64,000 nucleotides of DNA from Clostridium drakei (GCF_000633595.2 NZ_JIBU02000009.1:87003-151002), one strand, 5' to 3'; positions 8,105 to 17,899 are shown, numbered from the stretch's first letter. Notes: generated from the letters alone by a model not told the origin. A program made the numbers and translations.

Positions 8105-9058
8105 ATGAGAGTAGGGGTCTTAACAAGTGGAGGAGATGCTCCAGGAATGAACGCTGCTATAATGGCAGTAGTAAAAGCAGCAAATTATTATGATATAGAA
8201 GTAATTGGAATAAAACATGGATATCAAGGGTTGATGAATGGTGATATGCATAGATTAACTTCTTCTGATGTAGAAAATATTGCAGATAAAGGAGGAACTA
8301 TATTAAAGACTGCTAGGTGTATGGAATTTATGGAGGACTTAGGAATAAAAAAAGCTGTAGAAGTACTAAAGAATCTCGATATAAATTCTTTAATTGTAAT
8401 AGGAGGTGAAGGATCCTTTAAAGGTGCAGATAGATTACATAAGTTAGGCGTTAATGTTATTGGAATACCTGGTACTATAGATAATGACTTAAAATATACT
8501 GATTATTGTATAGGATTTGATACCACCTTAAACACTGTCTTAGAGTGTATTGGCAAAATAAAAGATACAGATTATTCACATGACAAAACCACTATTGTTG
8601 AAGTTATGGGAAGATATTGTGGAGATTTAGCTTTATATTCGGCCTTAGCAGGTGGTGGGGAAATAATATCAACTCCAGAAAAGAAATTAGATTTTGATAC
8701 TATATGCTCAAAACTAAGCTTAAGGATGAATAGTGGAAAAAATGATAATATAATTATAATAACAGAAAGAATGTACGATTTACAGGAGCTTCAAAGATAT
8801 ATTGAGGAAAAATTAAAGACTAGTGTAAGAACTACTATATTAGGTTTTATACAAAGAGGAGGAAATCCATCAGGATTTGACAGGGTATTGGCAAGCAAAA
8901 TGGGAATAAAAGCGGTAGATTTATTAAACAATGGTTATTCAGGACTAGCTGTTGGAGTTAAAAACAATAAAATAATAGATATAGAGTTTGAGGATGTTAA
9001 TAATGAAATAGTTGATAAGCAGGATAGTTATGATATGTTAGATATACTTCTTCATTAA
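8105..9058 (+). CDS. pfkA: 6-phosphofructokinase (ATP-dependent type)
   Basis: A 317-residue PFK. TSGGDAPGMNAAI near residue 8, GIPGTIDND near 122 with the catalytic Asp, EVMGRYCGDLAL near 165 and GFIQRGGNPSGFDR near 250 are diagnostic. The nucleotide-site stretch reads GGEGS, where the second Gly (equivalent to E. coli Gly104) indicates ATP rather than pyrophosphate use; the usual GGDGS Asp is replaced by Glu. GGAGG at 8091-8095 serves the ATG. Next to transketolase and aldolase it may phosphorylate sedoheptulose-7-phosphate as well as fructose-6-phosphate. It is probably not the housekeeping PFK, which clostridia usually encode with pyruvate kinase. Confidence 0.9.
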   Translation: MRVGVLTSGGDAPGMNAAIMAVVKAANYYDIEVIGIKHGYQGLMNGDMHRLTSSDVENIADKGGTILKTARCMEFMEDLGIKKAVEVLKNLDINSLIVIGGEGSFKGADRLHKLGVNVIGIPGTIDNDLKYTDYCIGFDTTLNTVLECIGKIKDTDYSHDKTTIVEVMGRYCGDLALYSALAGGGEIISTPEKKLDFDTICSKLSLRMNSGKNDNIIIITERMYDLQELQRYIEEKLKTSVRTTILGFIQRGGNPSGFDRVLASKMGIKAVDLLNNGYSGLAVGVKNNKIIDIEFEDVNNEIVDKQDSYDMLDILLH

Positions 9059-9084
9059 TTCTAATGATTAAAAATTAATATAAT

Positions 9085-9136
9085 AAAAAATAGAACTTGC
9101 TAAGGTTTGAATTCTTAGAGGTTCTATTTTTATTTT
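9085..9136 (+). terminator. Intrinsic terminator ending the sugar cluster
   Basis: AAAAATAGAAC pairs with GTTCTATTTTT, and an inner stem CTAAG/CTTAG extends it. A T-rich tail follows. Confidence 0.8.
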
Positions 9137-9236
9137 GGATACATTGAATTCAAGAAAATGATATCTTCTTATGTAGTTTTTTCTTAATAGAAGATTAGGT
9201 GAAAATAATGGAAGTAATAAAAATAGTGTCTTTCAC

Positions 9237-9650
9237 AATTTAACCTCATATTATGACGACAGGATTCCAATAATACTTGTATTTACAGTAATTTATTTTG
9301 GTAGTTATATATTTTTGATTATTAACTATATAATAATTAGCAATATAAGTAAAGAACATTGTTATAGGTTTTTAATAGCTGATTTACTAGGAAAGTTAAT
9401 ATGTGGAGTTATATACATAAGCTTTCCAACCATAAATGTAAGGCCAGATATTACTACATGTGGGATTTTTATGAATATGATTGAACTTTTATATAAGATA
9501 GATGCAGCAGATAATCTTTTACCTTCAATCCATTGTTTAGTTAGTTGGTATCAATATTTTTCTTTAGCTGTAATACCAAATGTATATTATAAAAATTTTT
9601 CAAAGAAAATAATAAAAAAGTTCCTAGAAATAAAAAAGTTATTTCTTTAA
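9237..9650 (+). pseudogene. PAP2-family phosphatase remnant
   Basis: The frame reads YYDDRIPIILVF, then a hydrophobic stretch, CYRFLIADLLGKLICG and DNLLPSIHCLVSW. The last segment is the second phosphatase motif of PAP2 proteins of the inositol-phosphorylceramide-synthase-like group. No credible start codon with a ribosome site is visible in frame. The third motif with its catalytic His and Asp is missing, because the reading frame runs into unrelated Lys-rich sequence. It is a truncated, dead gene joined to the deacetylase remnant. Confidence 0.65.
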
Positions 9651-9769
9651 CTTTTGATGATAGACTTGACCCTAAGTATACACTTATGCTTTTAGATGTA
9701 CTTAGAGCAAATTATATAGAGTGTGCATTTTTTGTTCTATCAGAAAATGCACAAAATAACCTGGCATAA
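9602..9769 (+). pseudogene. Polysaccharide deacetylase remnant
   Basis: A frame overlapping the PAP2 remnant reads VISLTFDDRLDPKYT followed by MLLDVLRANYIECAFFVL and stops at 9769. This is the N-terminal third of a NodB-type deacetylase, in which TFDDGPDP is the usual metal-site motif; GP is changed to RL here. The two His ligands and the rest of the domain are absent. The gene is broken at both ends. Confidence 0.7.
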
Positions 9770-9896
9770 ATTGAAATTATAATTTTCATATTATAAAATA
9801 AATTGGAAAAATATCGATAATTCTTAATAATTTTTTAGTAAAAGATTAATATTTATATTTTATATTGATCTTATGCTAATGCAGGAGGAAGATAAA

Positions 9897-10454
9897 ATGG
9901 AAATTGGTAGATTTATGGAGCAATATATAAAAAATCCAAAAACAGTAGGGGCTATAGCACCAAGTTCAGATAAGTTAGCATGTAGAATGATTGAAGATAT
10001 TGATTTTTTAAATGCTACTTACATTGTTGAATATGGACCAGGTACAGGTGTTTTCACAGAAAAAATATTAGATAAGAAGAAGGATAGCACTATATTTATA
10101 GCCATAGAATATAATATGGATTTTTACAATATCCTAAAAGATAAGTTTAGAGATAGAACAAACTTCATACTTGTAAATGATTCAGCAGAGAACTTAAAAA
10201 AATATTTACATAAGTATAATATTGATAAATTGGACTATATAGTTTCGGGACTTCCATTTGCAAGTTTACCACAGGACATGAGCAAAAAAATATTATCAGT
10301 TACAAAAGAAATATTAAAAGACAAAGGAGAATTTATAACTTTTCAGTACACTTTGTTTAAAATGAAGCTTTTTAGAAAACATTTTGATAGAATTAAAACA
10401 AAAAAGGTACTCTTAAACCTGCCACCAGCTTATGTTTTGAAGTGTAAAAACTAG
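9897..10454 (+). CDS. Class I SAM-dependent methyltransferase (phospholipid N-methyltransferase/rRNA dimethylase-like)
   Basis: A 185-residue methyltransferase. IVEYGPGTGVFTEKIL near residue 42 is SAM motif I, and VSGLPFASLP near 112 takes the place of the NPPY-type motif. The N-terminal FMEQYIKNPKTVGAIAPSS is typical of the group annotated as phospholipid methyltransferase or rRNA adenine dimethylase-like. The ATG at 9897 has AGGAGG at 9883-9888. It stands alone after decayed genes. The substrate is unproven; membrane lipid or a small molecule are both possible. Confidence 0.75.
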   Translation: MEIGRFMEQYIKNPKTVGAIAPSSDKLACRMIEDIDFLNATYIVEYGPGTGVFTEKILDKKKDSTIFIAIEYNMDFYNILKDKFRDRTNFILVNDSAENLKKYLHKYNIDKLDYIVSGLPFASLPQDMSKKILSVTKEILKDKGEFITFQYTLFKMKLFRKHFDRIKTKKVLLNLPPAYVLKCKN

Positions 10455-10694
10455 GTGAAATAACATTAGACTGTTGATTTCAAGGCCTAAATCCTATTCT
10501 TTTCCTTAAGGACATACATTATGCTCAAAATTAATAATAATATTATTACAATTAGGATATATACAAAAAATTCCTTTGTTCACTAGATTATATTAATGCA
10601 ATAGTATATGATTATATTAAAATTGTGTTCTTTAGATAGAAAATTTATTGATTATTTTAATAAGGACAATTAGTCCTGAAAAAGGAAGGTTTGT

Positions 10695-11378
10695 ATGGAG
10701 ACGAATATTTTAGTTGTAGATGATGATAAGAGCATTCGAAATTTAATAAAGGTTTATCTTGAAAATGAGGGATACAACATTATGGAAGCTTCTAATGGAG
10801 CTGAAGCTTTAGTTATGATTAATGAAAATAATTTTGATTTAGTTATTTTAGATATTATGATGCCAATTTTAGATGGCATAAGTGCTTGCATAAAAATTAG
10901 AGAAACTTATAATATGCCTATAATATTTTTATCAGCAAAGGATGAGGAAATAGATAAAATACAGGGGTTAACAGTAGGTGCTGACGATTATGTGTCTAAA
11001 CCTTTTGGTTCTATGGAGCTTATAGCCAGAGTAAAAGCTCAACTTAGAAGGTATAAAAGATTTAATGCAGAACCTCAAAACAGCAGTACACTTACCATTG
11101 ATGATTTAACCATTAACTTTGATACCCATGAAGTTACGGTAAGAGGTGATAAAGTTAAGCTTACACCAAAGGAGTTTGATATATTAGAATGTTTAGCTAA
11201 AAACAGAGGCATGGTATTTTCAGTTCAGAAATTATATGAAGTTATTTGGAAAGAGGAGTTTGTGGTATCAGATACTTCTATTGTGGTTCATATAACAAAT
11301 CTTAGACAAAAAATTGAAGTTGATCCTAAGAAACCTAAGTATGTGAAGACAGTTTGGGGAGTTGGATATAAGATATGA
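10695..11378 (+). CDS. OmpR-family response regulator (VanR-like)
   Basis: A 227-residue response regulator. The receiver has the acidic pocket D9-D10-D11, phospho-acceptor Asp53 in LVILDIMMP and the KPF lysine near 103. A C-terminal winged helix follows (about 130-227) with DTSIVVHITNLRQKIE. The histidine kinase overlaps it by four bases (ATGA), so the pair is co-translated. The downstream TVP38-type membrane gene is a plausible target. Signal unknown; VanRS-like pairs often sense cell envelope stress. Confidence 0.93.
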   Translation: METNILVVDDDKSIRNLIKVYLENEGYNIMEASNGAEALVMINENNFDLVILDIMMPILDGISACIKIRETYNMPIIFLSAKDEEIDKIQGLTVGADDYVSKPFGSMELIARVKAQLRRYKRFNAEPQNSSTLTIDDLTINFDTHEVTVRGDKVKLTPKEFDILECLAKNRGMVFSVQKLYEVIWKEEFVVSDTSIVVHITNLRQKIEVDPKKPKYVKTVWGVGYKI

Positions 11379-12463
11379 AGAAAGGAAGAATCAATAAAAT
11401 AGGAGTCAAATTACTGATTTTGATTCCAATCGATATTATAGTAACTTTTTATGCTTGTGCATTTTTGGTGAGTATGATGAATAAGATTTTTGGGTTAGGT
11501 CCTTATTATTATGAAAAATATGCAGTATATTTAGCGTTTGTATTTTTTTTATTAGTATTAATAATTTTTATATCTATTTTTCTAGCTGCAATTAATGGAA
11601 GAATCAAATATTTAAATTATATTAGCAAAAGCGTTACCAATATAAAAACAGAAAAATATTTAAATCCTATAGATATAAAAGGCAGCGATGAATTTGCTCA
11701 ATTAGCTAAGGATATAAATACCATGTCTGAAAGGCTTAAAGAAAATTATGAAAAAGAAAAAAAGCAGGAAGAAGCTAAAAATGAATTAATCGTTGCTGTT
11801 TCACATGATTTAAAGACTCCTTTAACATCTATAATTGGATATTTGGAACTTCTTGATAAGGGCAAGGAAGTTTTATCAAAAGATCAACAGGGGTTTTTAG
11901 AAGTAGCTTATAAAAAAAGTACGGATTTAAAAAAATTAATTGAAGAGCTTTTTGAGTATACAAAGCTTTCAAATAACTATACTAAATTAGATAAGGTTCC
12001 ATTTAACATAGCTGTTTTAGTAAATCAGATAGTGGGAGAGAATATATTATTTCTATCTGAAAAGAACATAGAAGTTAAAATTGAATGCACTAAAAATGAG
12101 CTGATGTGTGAAATTGATATGCAAAAATTTATTAGAGTTATTGAAAACTTAGTAAAAAATGCGGAAAAATATAGTTATAGAAACTCAACTTTTATAATTA
12201 GAATGTGGGAAGAGGATATGAATGTTAAACTTTCCTTTATTAATGAAGGTGACAATATTAGTGAAGAAGATTTGACAAAAATATTTGATGAAATGTATAG
12301 AATAGACAAATCTAGAAATGCTGAAATAGAAGGTTCTGGACTAGGGCTTGCTATTTCAAAGAAAATTATAGAACTTCATGAAGGAAGGATTTGGGCAGAG
12401 TGTAATGGTAATGTAATTAGTTTTAATATTGTATTACCTAAGAAAAATCTTAATAATTCTTAA
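11375..12463 (+). CDS. Sensor histidine kinase (VanS-like)
   Basis: A 362-residue membrane kinase. There are two transmembrane segments (about 12-34 and 48-70) with a very short outside loop, a HAMP-like linker, the phospho-accepting His in VAVSHDLKTPLTS (about 143), the N-box NLVKNAEKYS and the G-box GSGLGLAISKKIIELH. The tiny external loop suggests an intramembrane-sensing type. It pairs with the overlapping response regulator. Confidence 0.93.
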   Translation: MKKGRINKIGVKLLILIPIDIIVTFYACAFLVSMMNKIFGLGPYYYEKYAVYLAFVFFLLVLIIFISIFLAAINGRIKYLNYISKSVTNIKTEKYLNPIDIKGSDEFAQLAKDINTMSERLKENYEKEKKQEEAKNELIVAVSHDLKTPLTSIIGYLELLDKGKEVLSKDQQGFLEVAYKKSTDLKKLIEELFEYTKLSNNYTKLDKVPFNIAVLVNQIVGENILFLSEKNIEVKIECTKNELMCEIDMQKFIRVIENLVKNAEKYSYRNSTFIIRMWEEDMNVKLSFINEGDNISEEDLTKIFDEMYRIDKSRNAEIEGSGLGLAISKKIIELHEGRIWAECNGNVISFNIVLPKKNLNNS

Positions 12464-12559
12464 TGTTTTTCTCCATCTTTATTTAATAAATAGTATATAT
12501 AATAAGTTTCATAGTTAGAAAAGCTATGAAATTTTAAATATAAAAATAGAGGTGGAATA

Positions 12560-13189
12560 ATGAATAAGTTATTTAAAGGTATGATCTTTTTATGTTGGAT
12601 AGCAATCCTAGGTGTATTTTTTAAATATCAATTATATATTGATGGAGCAAGCAAAATTACTAGTTTTTTACAAGCATATCCTAAGTACAGTACGTTATTG
12701 TTCTTAACAATTGCTTCACTTAGAATTTTTACTCTAGTTCCTTGTACCGTTTTTATTATAAGTGCAGGAATACTATTTAATCCAGTTGAAGCATTTATTT
12801 TAGTTACCATAGCAAATTTATTAAGTGAGATTTTCTTGTTTTTATTTGTTAAGGCAACAATTGGTATGGGATATCAAGAAAAGATAATCAATAAATATCC
12901 CAAAATATACTCATTAATCCAAAATAATAATGTTAAAATCCTGGCTTTAGGAGTTTCATCTCCTATAGTACCATCAGATGTAGTATGTTTCTTTTCTGTG
13001 TTAACTGGGATGTCTTTTGTTAAGTATGTTTTAACTATATTTATAGCTGATACTCCAGTTATTCTTCTATATACCTTTTTAGGGATAAGCATGAAGTATT
13101 CTCTATATGTATTTATCATTACACTAATTATTATAGTTTCAATGAGCTATGTGAATTATAGAAAATGGAATAGTCAAGTTAATTTGTAA
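12560..13189 (+). CDS. TVP38/TMEM64 (VTT-domain) membrane protein
   Basis: A 209-residue protein with five or six transmembrane segments. The VTT/DedA-like core is seen in the re-entrant LVPCTVFIISAGILFNP near residue 60 and SPIVPSDVVCFFSVLTG near 135. GAGGTGG at 12549-12555 serves the ATG. DedA/VTT proteins are thought to be lipid scramblases or transporters. A 96-base gap with a small hairpin separates it from the kinase, so co-transcription and control by the upstream two-component system are likely but not shown. Confidence 0.8.
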   Translation: MNKLFKGMIFLCWIAILGVFFKYQLYIDGASKITSFLQAYPKYSTLLFLTIASLRIFTLVPCTVFIISAGILFNPVEAFILVTIANLLSEIFLFLFVKATIGMGYQEKIINKYPKIYSLIQNNNVKILALGVSSPIVPSDVVCFFSVLTGMSFVKYVLTIFIADTPVILLYTFLGISMKYSLYVFIITLIIIVSMSYVNYRKWNSQVNL

Positions 13190-13480
13190 AATATAGGATG
13201 GATATTATATGGAGCCTATTTATATAATAACAATATCTATAGTAGGCTTTGAATTTGAAACTTTACTATCCTTTATTCATATATGCATTTTGAAATACAT
13301 TCTTCTACTTTAATTACTGGCATTTTCTTTTTTTCGCCTTGAGAATAGCTGCTTTCAATGAACTTTTTGGAAAAATAATTATAAAAATTACTCTTAAAGT
13401 TACAACAATAGGGGATATTTTATTAAAAATACTTTCTTGGACAGTATGGTAAAATCAAATCAAATTATGGATTTTTGGAT

Positions 13481-13523
13481 ATAAAAAATAAATATCCACT
13501 AATTTAGTTGGTGGATATTTATT
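13481..13523 (-). terminator. Terminator of the arylsulfotransferase-family gene
   Basis: A perfect 13-bp stem (AATAAATATCCAC with GTGGATATTTATT). On the minus strand the stem is followed by a T-rich tract from the A-run at 13483-13488. Confidence 0.65.
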
Positions 13524-13547
13524 GAAAATTTTAACTAAAGACAATGT

Positions 13548-13572
13548 AAAGCCTATGGCTTTTTTATTTTTT
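13548..13572 (+). terminator. Plus-strand terminator
   Basis: AAAGCC-TAT-GGCTTT is followed by a long T-tract. It would stop plus-strand read-through from the TVP38 gene before the convergent gene. Confidence 0.6.
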
Positions 13573-13643
13573 ATAGCAAATAAGACTGGCAGAGTACTAA
13601 ATTAACCAGCACCAGCTTAAATAAAGAAGTTAGTACAAAATTA

Positions 13644-15152
13644 TTATTTCATTTTCACATGAACGATTCGAGAGGTACCAATGACTTTACCACATGAATT
13701 TAATGCATTTACTTGAAAATATGGTCCACATGAATTAACATTAATTTTAGTTTCAAATCCAATGCGTGGAGTACTAATTATTACCACTGACAATCTATTG
13801 TGCGATGGTCCTGCTAGTACTTGCCAAGCAACAGTTTCAGTTGAACCGTTCCATGATGCATAAACAATTGCAGATTTACAAAATAAATCTACAGCAATAC
13901 TAGGCGGATAAAGCGGCAAACCTATCCATTTATTCTTAAATGCTCTATATGACAAATTTGTACTAGGAAACTGCATGTCATATAAAAAATTTAATGAGGG
14001 ATCTTTCTTAGTATTGCCATCATTTTTAAATTCAGAAAGATATGGTTCCTGTCCCCATCCAATGAATTGATTTCTATTAGATAATTTTTGAACATTTCCT
14101 TGACTTGGAACATATAGTGCTGGATTATGATAGTACGTTTTATATACATTTGCAGTCATGGTTTTGAAATTAAGTCGAAGTATTAAACCATGTGCTTGAC
14201 ACTGAGGTGGAGAGCTTGAAGAAGCACAACAAGCATCATCAAACAAGCTTATTTTATTTCCAGATCTATGACGTGCATCATGTTGCCAAGAAAATGTAGC
14301 ATTTCGACCAAAAGTAAAATTACTTTGTTTTCCACCAAGTTGCCAAATTATATTTCCTGTTTTTTTATCAATTTTATAAATAGCCCACATATTACGCATG
14401 CTAATTAGGAGTGTATTGTTTGAACCTTCTTCAACTGAATTCACGTGGAAACAATCCCAAATATTATTAGAGCTCTTTGCAGATGATGCGGGTAACATCG
14501 AGTCGGCAGGATTAACATGGTCAAGTACATTCCAAAAGAAAAGAAGCTTGCCTGTTTGAAGATCAACTTCTTGAATGGAGTAATTATCGAAATATCCATT
14601 TGATGGACCTCCATATGGAGTTAGATTTACAGGGACTTGTTTCACAGCAGTGAACAAAGCAGTATTTCGATTTGTAATAGTAAACTCATGAACATCAGCA
14701 GTGAACCCTTTTTTGGCAATAACTTTTTTTATCACTTTATAATTCTGATTTATGATTTGAAAATAGGCACCAGGTTCAGGATCTCCTGCTGGAAGATTAG
14801 GATTGGCGGACTGAGTTCCTGATATAGTTCCTTGCCACATAGTGAGAATTGGTTTAGATTTATAATATTGTACTCTAAAGTCCGTATTTTGTATATATCT
14901 ATTACTTAGAGGCTTAAACCAGACTGGATTACCAGCCTGGTCCATGATCAGTGCACCTGTTTGACCGATCATGGTTGCTCCATAAGAAGTATATGGTGCA
15001 ACGAATATTAAGCCGGAATCTGTTCCTGATCTATTTACATTTATAGTTACCTTCATGGGATGCAATGCAGGGGCTGAAACAAAGCTCCATGCTTGAGAAG
15101 TTGAATTATTTATACATGTTTGTGATAGTATTTCAGGTTCAAAGTTATTCAT
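13644..15152 (-). CDS. Arylsulfotransferase (ASST) family protein
   Basis: A 502-residue protein of the ASST beta-propeller family. Recognisable parts are the repeated blade pieces ending in DQAGNPVWF, the conserved NNIWDCFHVNSVEEG region carrying a family His, IDKKTGNIIWQLGG and FSWQHDARH. A C-terminal beta-sandwich (about 410-500) follows. The start at 15152 is preferred because GGAG lies nine bases upstream; the ATG at 15161 overlaps that site. No signal peptide is visible, unlike the periplasmic E. coli enzyme, so a cytoplasmic or non-classically exported protein is implied. Whether it transfers sulfate is unknown. It stands alone. Confidence 0.82.
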   Translation of the reverse strand: MNNFEPEILSQTCINNSTSQAWSFVSAPALHPMKVTINVNRSGTDSGLIFVAPYTSYGATMIGQTGALIMDQAGNPVWFKPLSNRYIQNTDFRVQYYKSKPILTMWQGTISGTQSANPNLPAGDPEPGAYFQIINQNYKVIKKVIAKKGFTADVHEFTITNRNTALFTAVKQVPVNLTPYGGPSNGYFDNYSIQEVDLQTGKLLFFWNVLDHVNPADSMLPASSAKSSNNIWDCFHVNSVEEGSNNTLLISMRNMWAIYKIDKKTGNIIWQLGGKQSNFTFGRNATFSWQHDARHRSGNKISLFDDACCASSSSPPQCQAHGLILRLNFKTMTANVYKTYYHNPALYVPSQGNVQKLSNRNQFIGWGQEPYLSEFKNDGNTKKDPSLNFLYDMQFPSTNLSYRAFKNKWIGLPLYPPSIAVDLFCKSAIVYASWNGSTETVAWQVLAGPSHNRLSVVIISTPRIGFETKINVNSCGPYFQVNALNSCGKVIGTSRIVHVKMK

Positions 15153-15687
15153 TCTTATCATCTCCTATTATTGTTATCTGTTATAAAAGATAACGTCAAA
15201 AGCTAATTGATTATATAATTAAATAAACGACTCAACTCTTCAATATCTTAATACAAGATTGACTTCTAATAGCACTTGAATGGACATACTTAACTAATAA
15301 TATATTCTATGATATTCTAAATCCAGAAGTTATGTGAATATAATGTAGAATCCCAAATTTTATATACATTAATTCTTACATTTCTTGAATTTAAGAGGAT
15401 TTTCTAGTATTAAAAATCATTTGAATTGGAATAAAGTAAATTCTTTAAGTTACAGGTATAGATAAAGTTTTTATTAAGAAATCAGCAAAGAAGATCCAAG
15501 AACTACCATATAGCTATTCATATATTGAAAGTAAAAGATTAATTAGATAAAATTTCATTTAAATTATGCATACATCTATGATATTACTTTAAAAATGAGT
15601 ATAATTAATATGTCTATAACTATAAAAACATAAGTTATATTAACTTTGTTTTTTATTGAATTTACTTAAAGAAAGGATTTAAAGTAT
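15153..15687. other. AT-rich divergent intergenic region
   Basis: The stretch separates the divergent arylsulfotransferase-family and topoisomerase genes. I find no convincing coding sequence, RNA or strong promoter in it. Confidence 0.5.
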
Positions 15688-17883
15688 ATGGGAAAAATAT
15701 TAGTTCTTGCAGAGAAACCATCCGTTGGTAGAGAAATTGCAAGAGTATTGAAATGTGGTAAAAAAGGCAATGGATGCTTGGAAGGAGAAAAATATATTGT
15801 AACTTGGGCTTTGGGACATTTAGTTACTTTAGCGGACCCAGAGGCTTATGATGATAAATATAAAACATGGAAGATGGAAGATTTGCCAATGCTTCCTAAA
15901 TATTTAAAGCTTGTAGTTATAAAACAAACTAGTAAACAATTTAATGCAGTAAAGGAACAGTTAAATAGAAAAGATGTAGTGGAAATAGTCATTGCTACAG
16001 ATGCTGGAAGAGAAGGAGAATTGGTAGCAAGATGGATAATTGAAAAGGCTAGGATAAATAAGCCTATAAAGAGACTTTGGATTTCTTCTCAAACGGATAA
16101 AGCTATTAATGAAGGTTTTAGAAATTTAAAACCTGCAGCACAATATGATAACTTGTATAGAGCAGCGCAAAGTAGGGCAGAAGCAGATTGGATTGTAGGA
16201 CTTAATGTTACAAGAGCACTTACATGCAAGCATAATGCTCAACTTTCAGCAGGAAGAGTTCAAACTCCAACTTTAGCTATGATTGTTCATAGAGAAGAAG
16301 AAATTAAAAACTTTAAACCAAAGGATTACTACAGTATAACAGGAAGTGCTAATGGATACACTCTCCAGTGGCAAGGTGGCAAAGGGCATTTTAATACCTT
16401 TGATGAAGATTTTGCAAACAAGATAGTATCAAAGGTTAATAATCAAAATGGAAAAGTGGTTGATGTAACAAAAAGTGATAAGAAAAAGTATGCACCAGCA
16501 CTTTATGATTTAACAGAGCTTCAAAGGGATGCCAATAGGCTTTTTGGTTTCTCAGCAAAGCAGACACTTTCTATAATGCAAAGATTATATGAAAATTATA
16601 AGTTCTTGACTTATCCAAGAACAGATTCAAGATATATTTCAGATGATATAGTACCTACACTGCCAGATAGATTAAAGGCAATATCAGTAGGAAACTATAG
16701 TAAATTTGCTATGGAAATTATGAAGGGAAAAATAAGAGCACATAAAGGCTTTGTGGATAATAGTAAGGTTTCAGATCACCATGCTATAATTCCAACAGAA
16801 GAAAGAGTTAATCTTTCAAAGTTAAGTAATGAAGAGAGAAAAGTATATGATTTAGTAGTTAAAAGATTTTTAAGTGTATTGCTTCCTCCATTTGAATATG
16901 TGCAAACCACTGTAAAGGTAGAGGTTAATGGAGAAAACTTTGTAGCCAGTGGAAAGGTAATTAAATCAAAGGGCTGGAAGGCTGTATATGATAAAGATGA
17001 AGACTTTGATGATAATGATGCACATGAAAATGAATTAAAGGAGCAGGTACTTCCACAAATAAATAAGGGAGATAGTATAAAGCTTACAGCAGTTAAGATG
17101 CATAAAGGCCAAACTAAACCACCTGCAAGATTTAATGAAGGAACATTGTTGTCTGCTATGGAAAATCCTCAAAAATATATCAATATGAATAAGGAATATG
17201 CAAAAACTTTAGGAGAAACAGGTGGACTTGGAACAGTTGCTACAAGAGCAGATATAATTGAAAAGTTATTTAATACTTTTTATATAGAGAAAAAGGGTAA
17301 GGAAATAATCCCAACTTCTAAAGGAAAACAGCTTGTAGAATTGGTACCAGAAGATTTAAAATCACCACTTTTAACTGCAAAATGGGAAACTGATTTGGAT
17401 TTGATAAGTAAGGGAAAATTAAATGATAAAAGCTTCATAGGTAATATGAGAAACTATTCAGTGAAGCTTGTGGATGATGTAAAAGGAAGCCATGATAAGT
17501 TTAAACACGATAATTTATCAGGTGCTAAATGTCCCGAGTGTGGCAAATATATGCTTGAGGTAAATGGAAAGCATGGAAGAATGCTTGTATGCCAGGATAG
17601 AGCTTGTGGTCATAGAGAAAATTTAGCAAGGTTAACTAATGCTAGATGTCCGAACTGTCACAAAAAACTTGAGCTTAGAGGACATGGAGATGGCCAAATT
17701 TATGTTTGTACAACTTGCAGCTTCAGGGAAAAAGCTGCATCTTTCAATAAAAGATTTGACAATAAGGAAGGTAAGAACAGTAAAAGAGATGTGGCAAATT
17801 ATATGAAGAAGATGAAAAAGGAAAATGAAGCTCCAATGAATTCAGCTTTGGCAGATGCACTAGCTAAATTAAATTTAAAATAA
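15688..17883 (+). CDS. topB: DNA topoisomerase III
   Basis: A 731-residue type IA topoisomerase. The TOPRIM domain begins with LVLAEKPSVGREIARV and holds ATDAGREGELVAR near residue 104. The nucleophilic Tyr lies in TYPRTDSRYIS near 310. Two C-terminal zinc-ribbon modules (CPECGKYML...CQDRACGH and CPNCHKKLEL...CTTCSF) follow. It relaxes and decatenates DNA. AAAGGA serves the ATG. An aldo/keto reductase gene starts 16 bases after the stop with no terminator between, so the two are probably one transcript. Confidence 0.95.
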   Translation: MGKILVLAEKPSVGREIARVLKCGKKGNGCLEGEKYIVTWALGHLVTLADPEAYDDKYKTWKMEDLPMLPKYLKLVVIKQTSKQFNAVKEQLNRKDVVEIVIATDAGREGELVARWIIEKARINKPIKRLWISSQTDKAINEGFRNLKPAAQYDNLYRAAQSRAEADWIVGLNVTRALTCKHNAQLSAGRVQTPTLAMIVHREEEIKNFKPKDYYSITGSANGYTLQWQGGKGHFNTFDEDFANKIVSKVNNQNGKVVDVTKSDKKKYAPALYDLTELQRDANRLFGFSAKQTLSIMQRLYENYKFLTYPRTDSRYISDDIVPTLPDRLKAISVGNYSKFAMEIMKGKIRAHKGFVDNSKVSDHHAIIPTEERVNLSKLSNEERKVYDLVVKRFLSVLLPPFEYVQTTVKVEVNGENFVASGKVIKSKGWKAVYDKDEDFDDNDAHENELKEQVLPQINKGDSIKLTAVKMHKGQTKPPARFNEGTLLSAMENPQKYINMNKEYAKTLGETGGLGTVATRADIIEKLFNTFYIEKKGKEIIPTSKGKQLVELVPEDLKSPLLTAKWETDLDLISKGKLNDKSFIGNMRNYSVKLVDDVKGSHDKFKHDNLSGAKCPECGKYMLEVNGKHGRMLVCQDRACGHRENLARLTNARCPNCHKKLELRGHGDGQIYVCTTCSFREKAASFNKRFDNKEGKNSKRDVANYMKKMKKENEAPMNSALADALAKLNLK

Positions 17884-17899
17884 AAAGGAGATAGATAGC

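Larger units (their letters stand above)
13190..13643. other. Intergenic region between convergent genes
   Basis: This stretch carries no intact gene, only two terminator hairpins near its right end. A short minus-strand frame (about 13275-13390, ending KVEECISKCIYE) looks like leftover coding sequence that I could not identify. Confidence 0.5.

Noticed and set aside
13275..13390. Minus-strand peptide ending KVEECISKCIYE
   Set aside because: It looks protein-like but is short and unidentifiable, and has no start; recorded only as possible decayed coding sequence.
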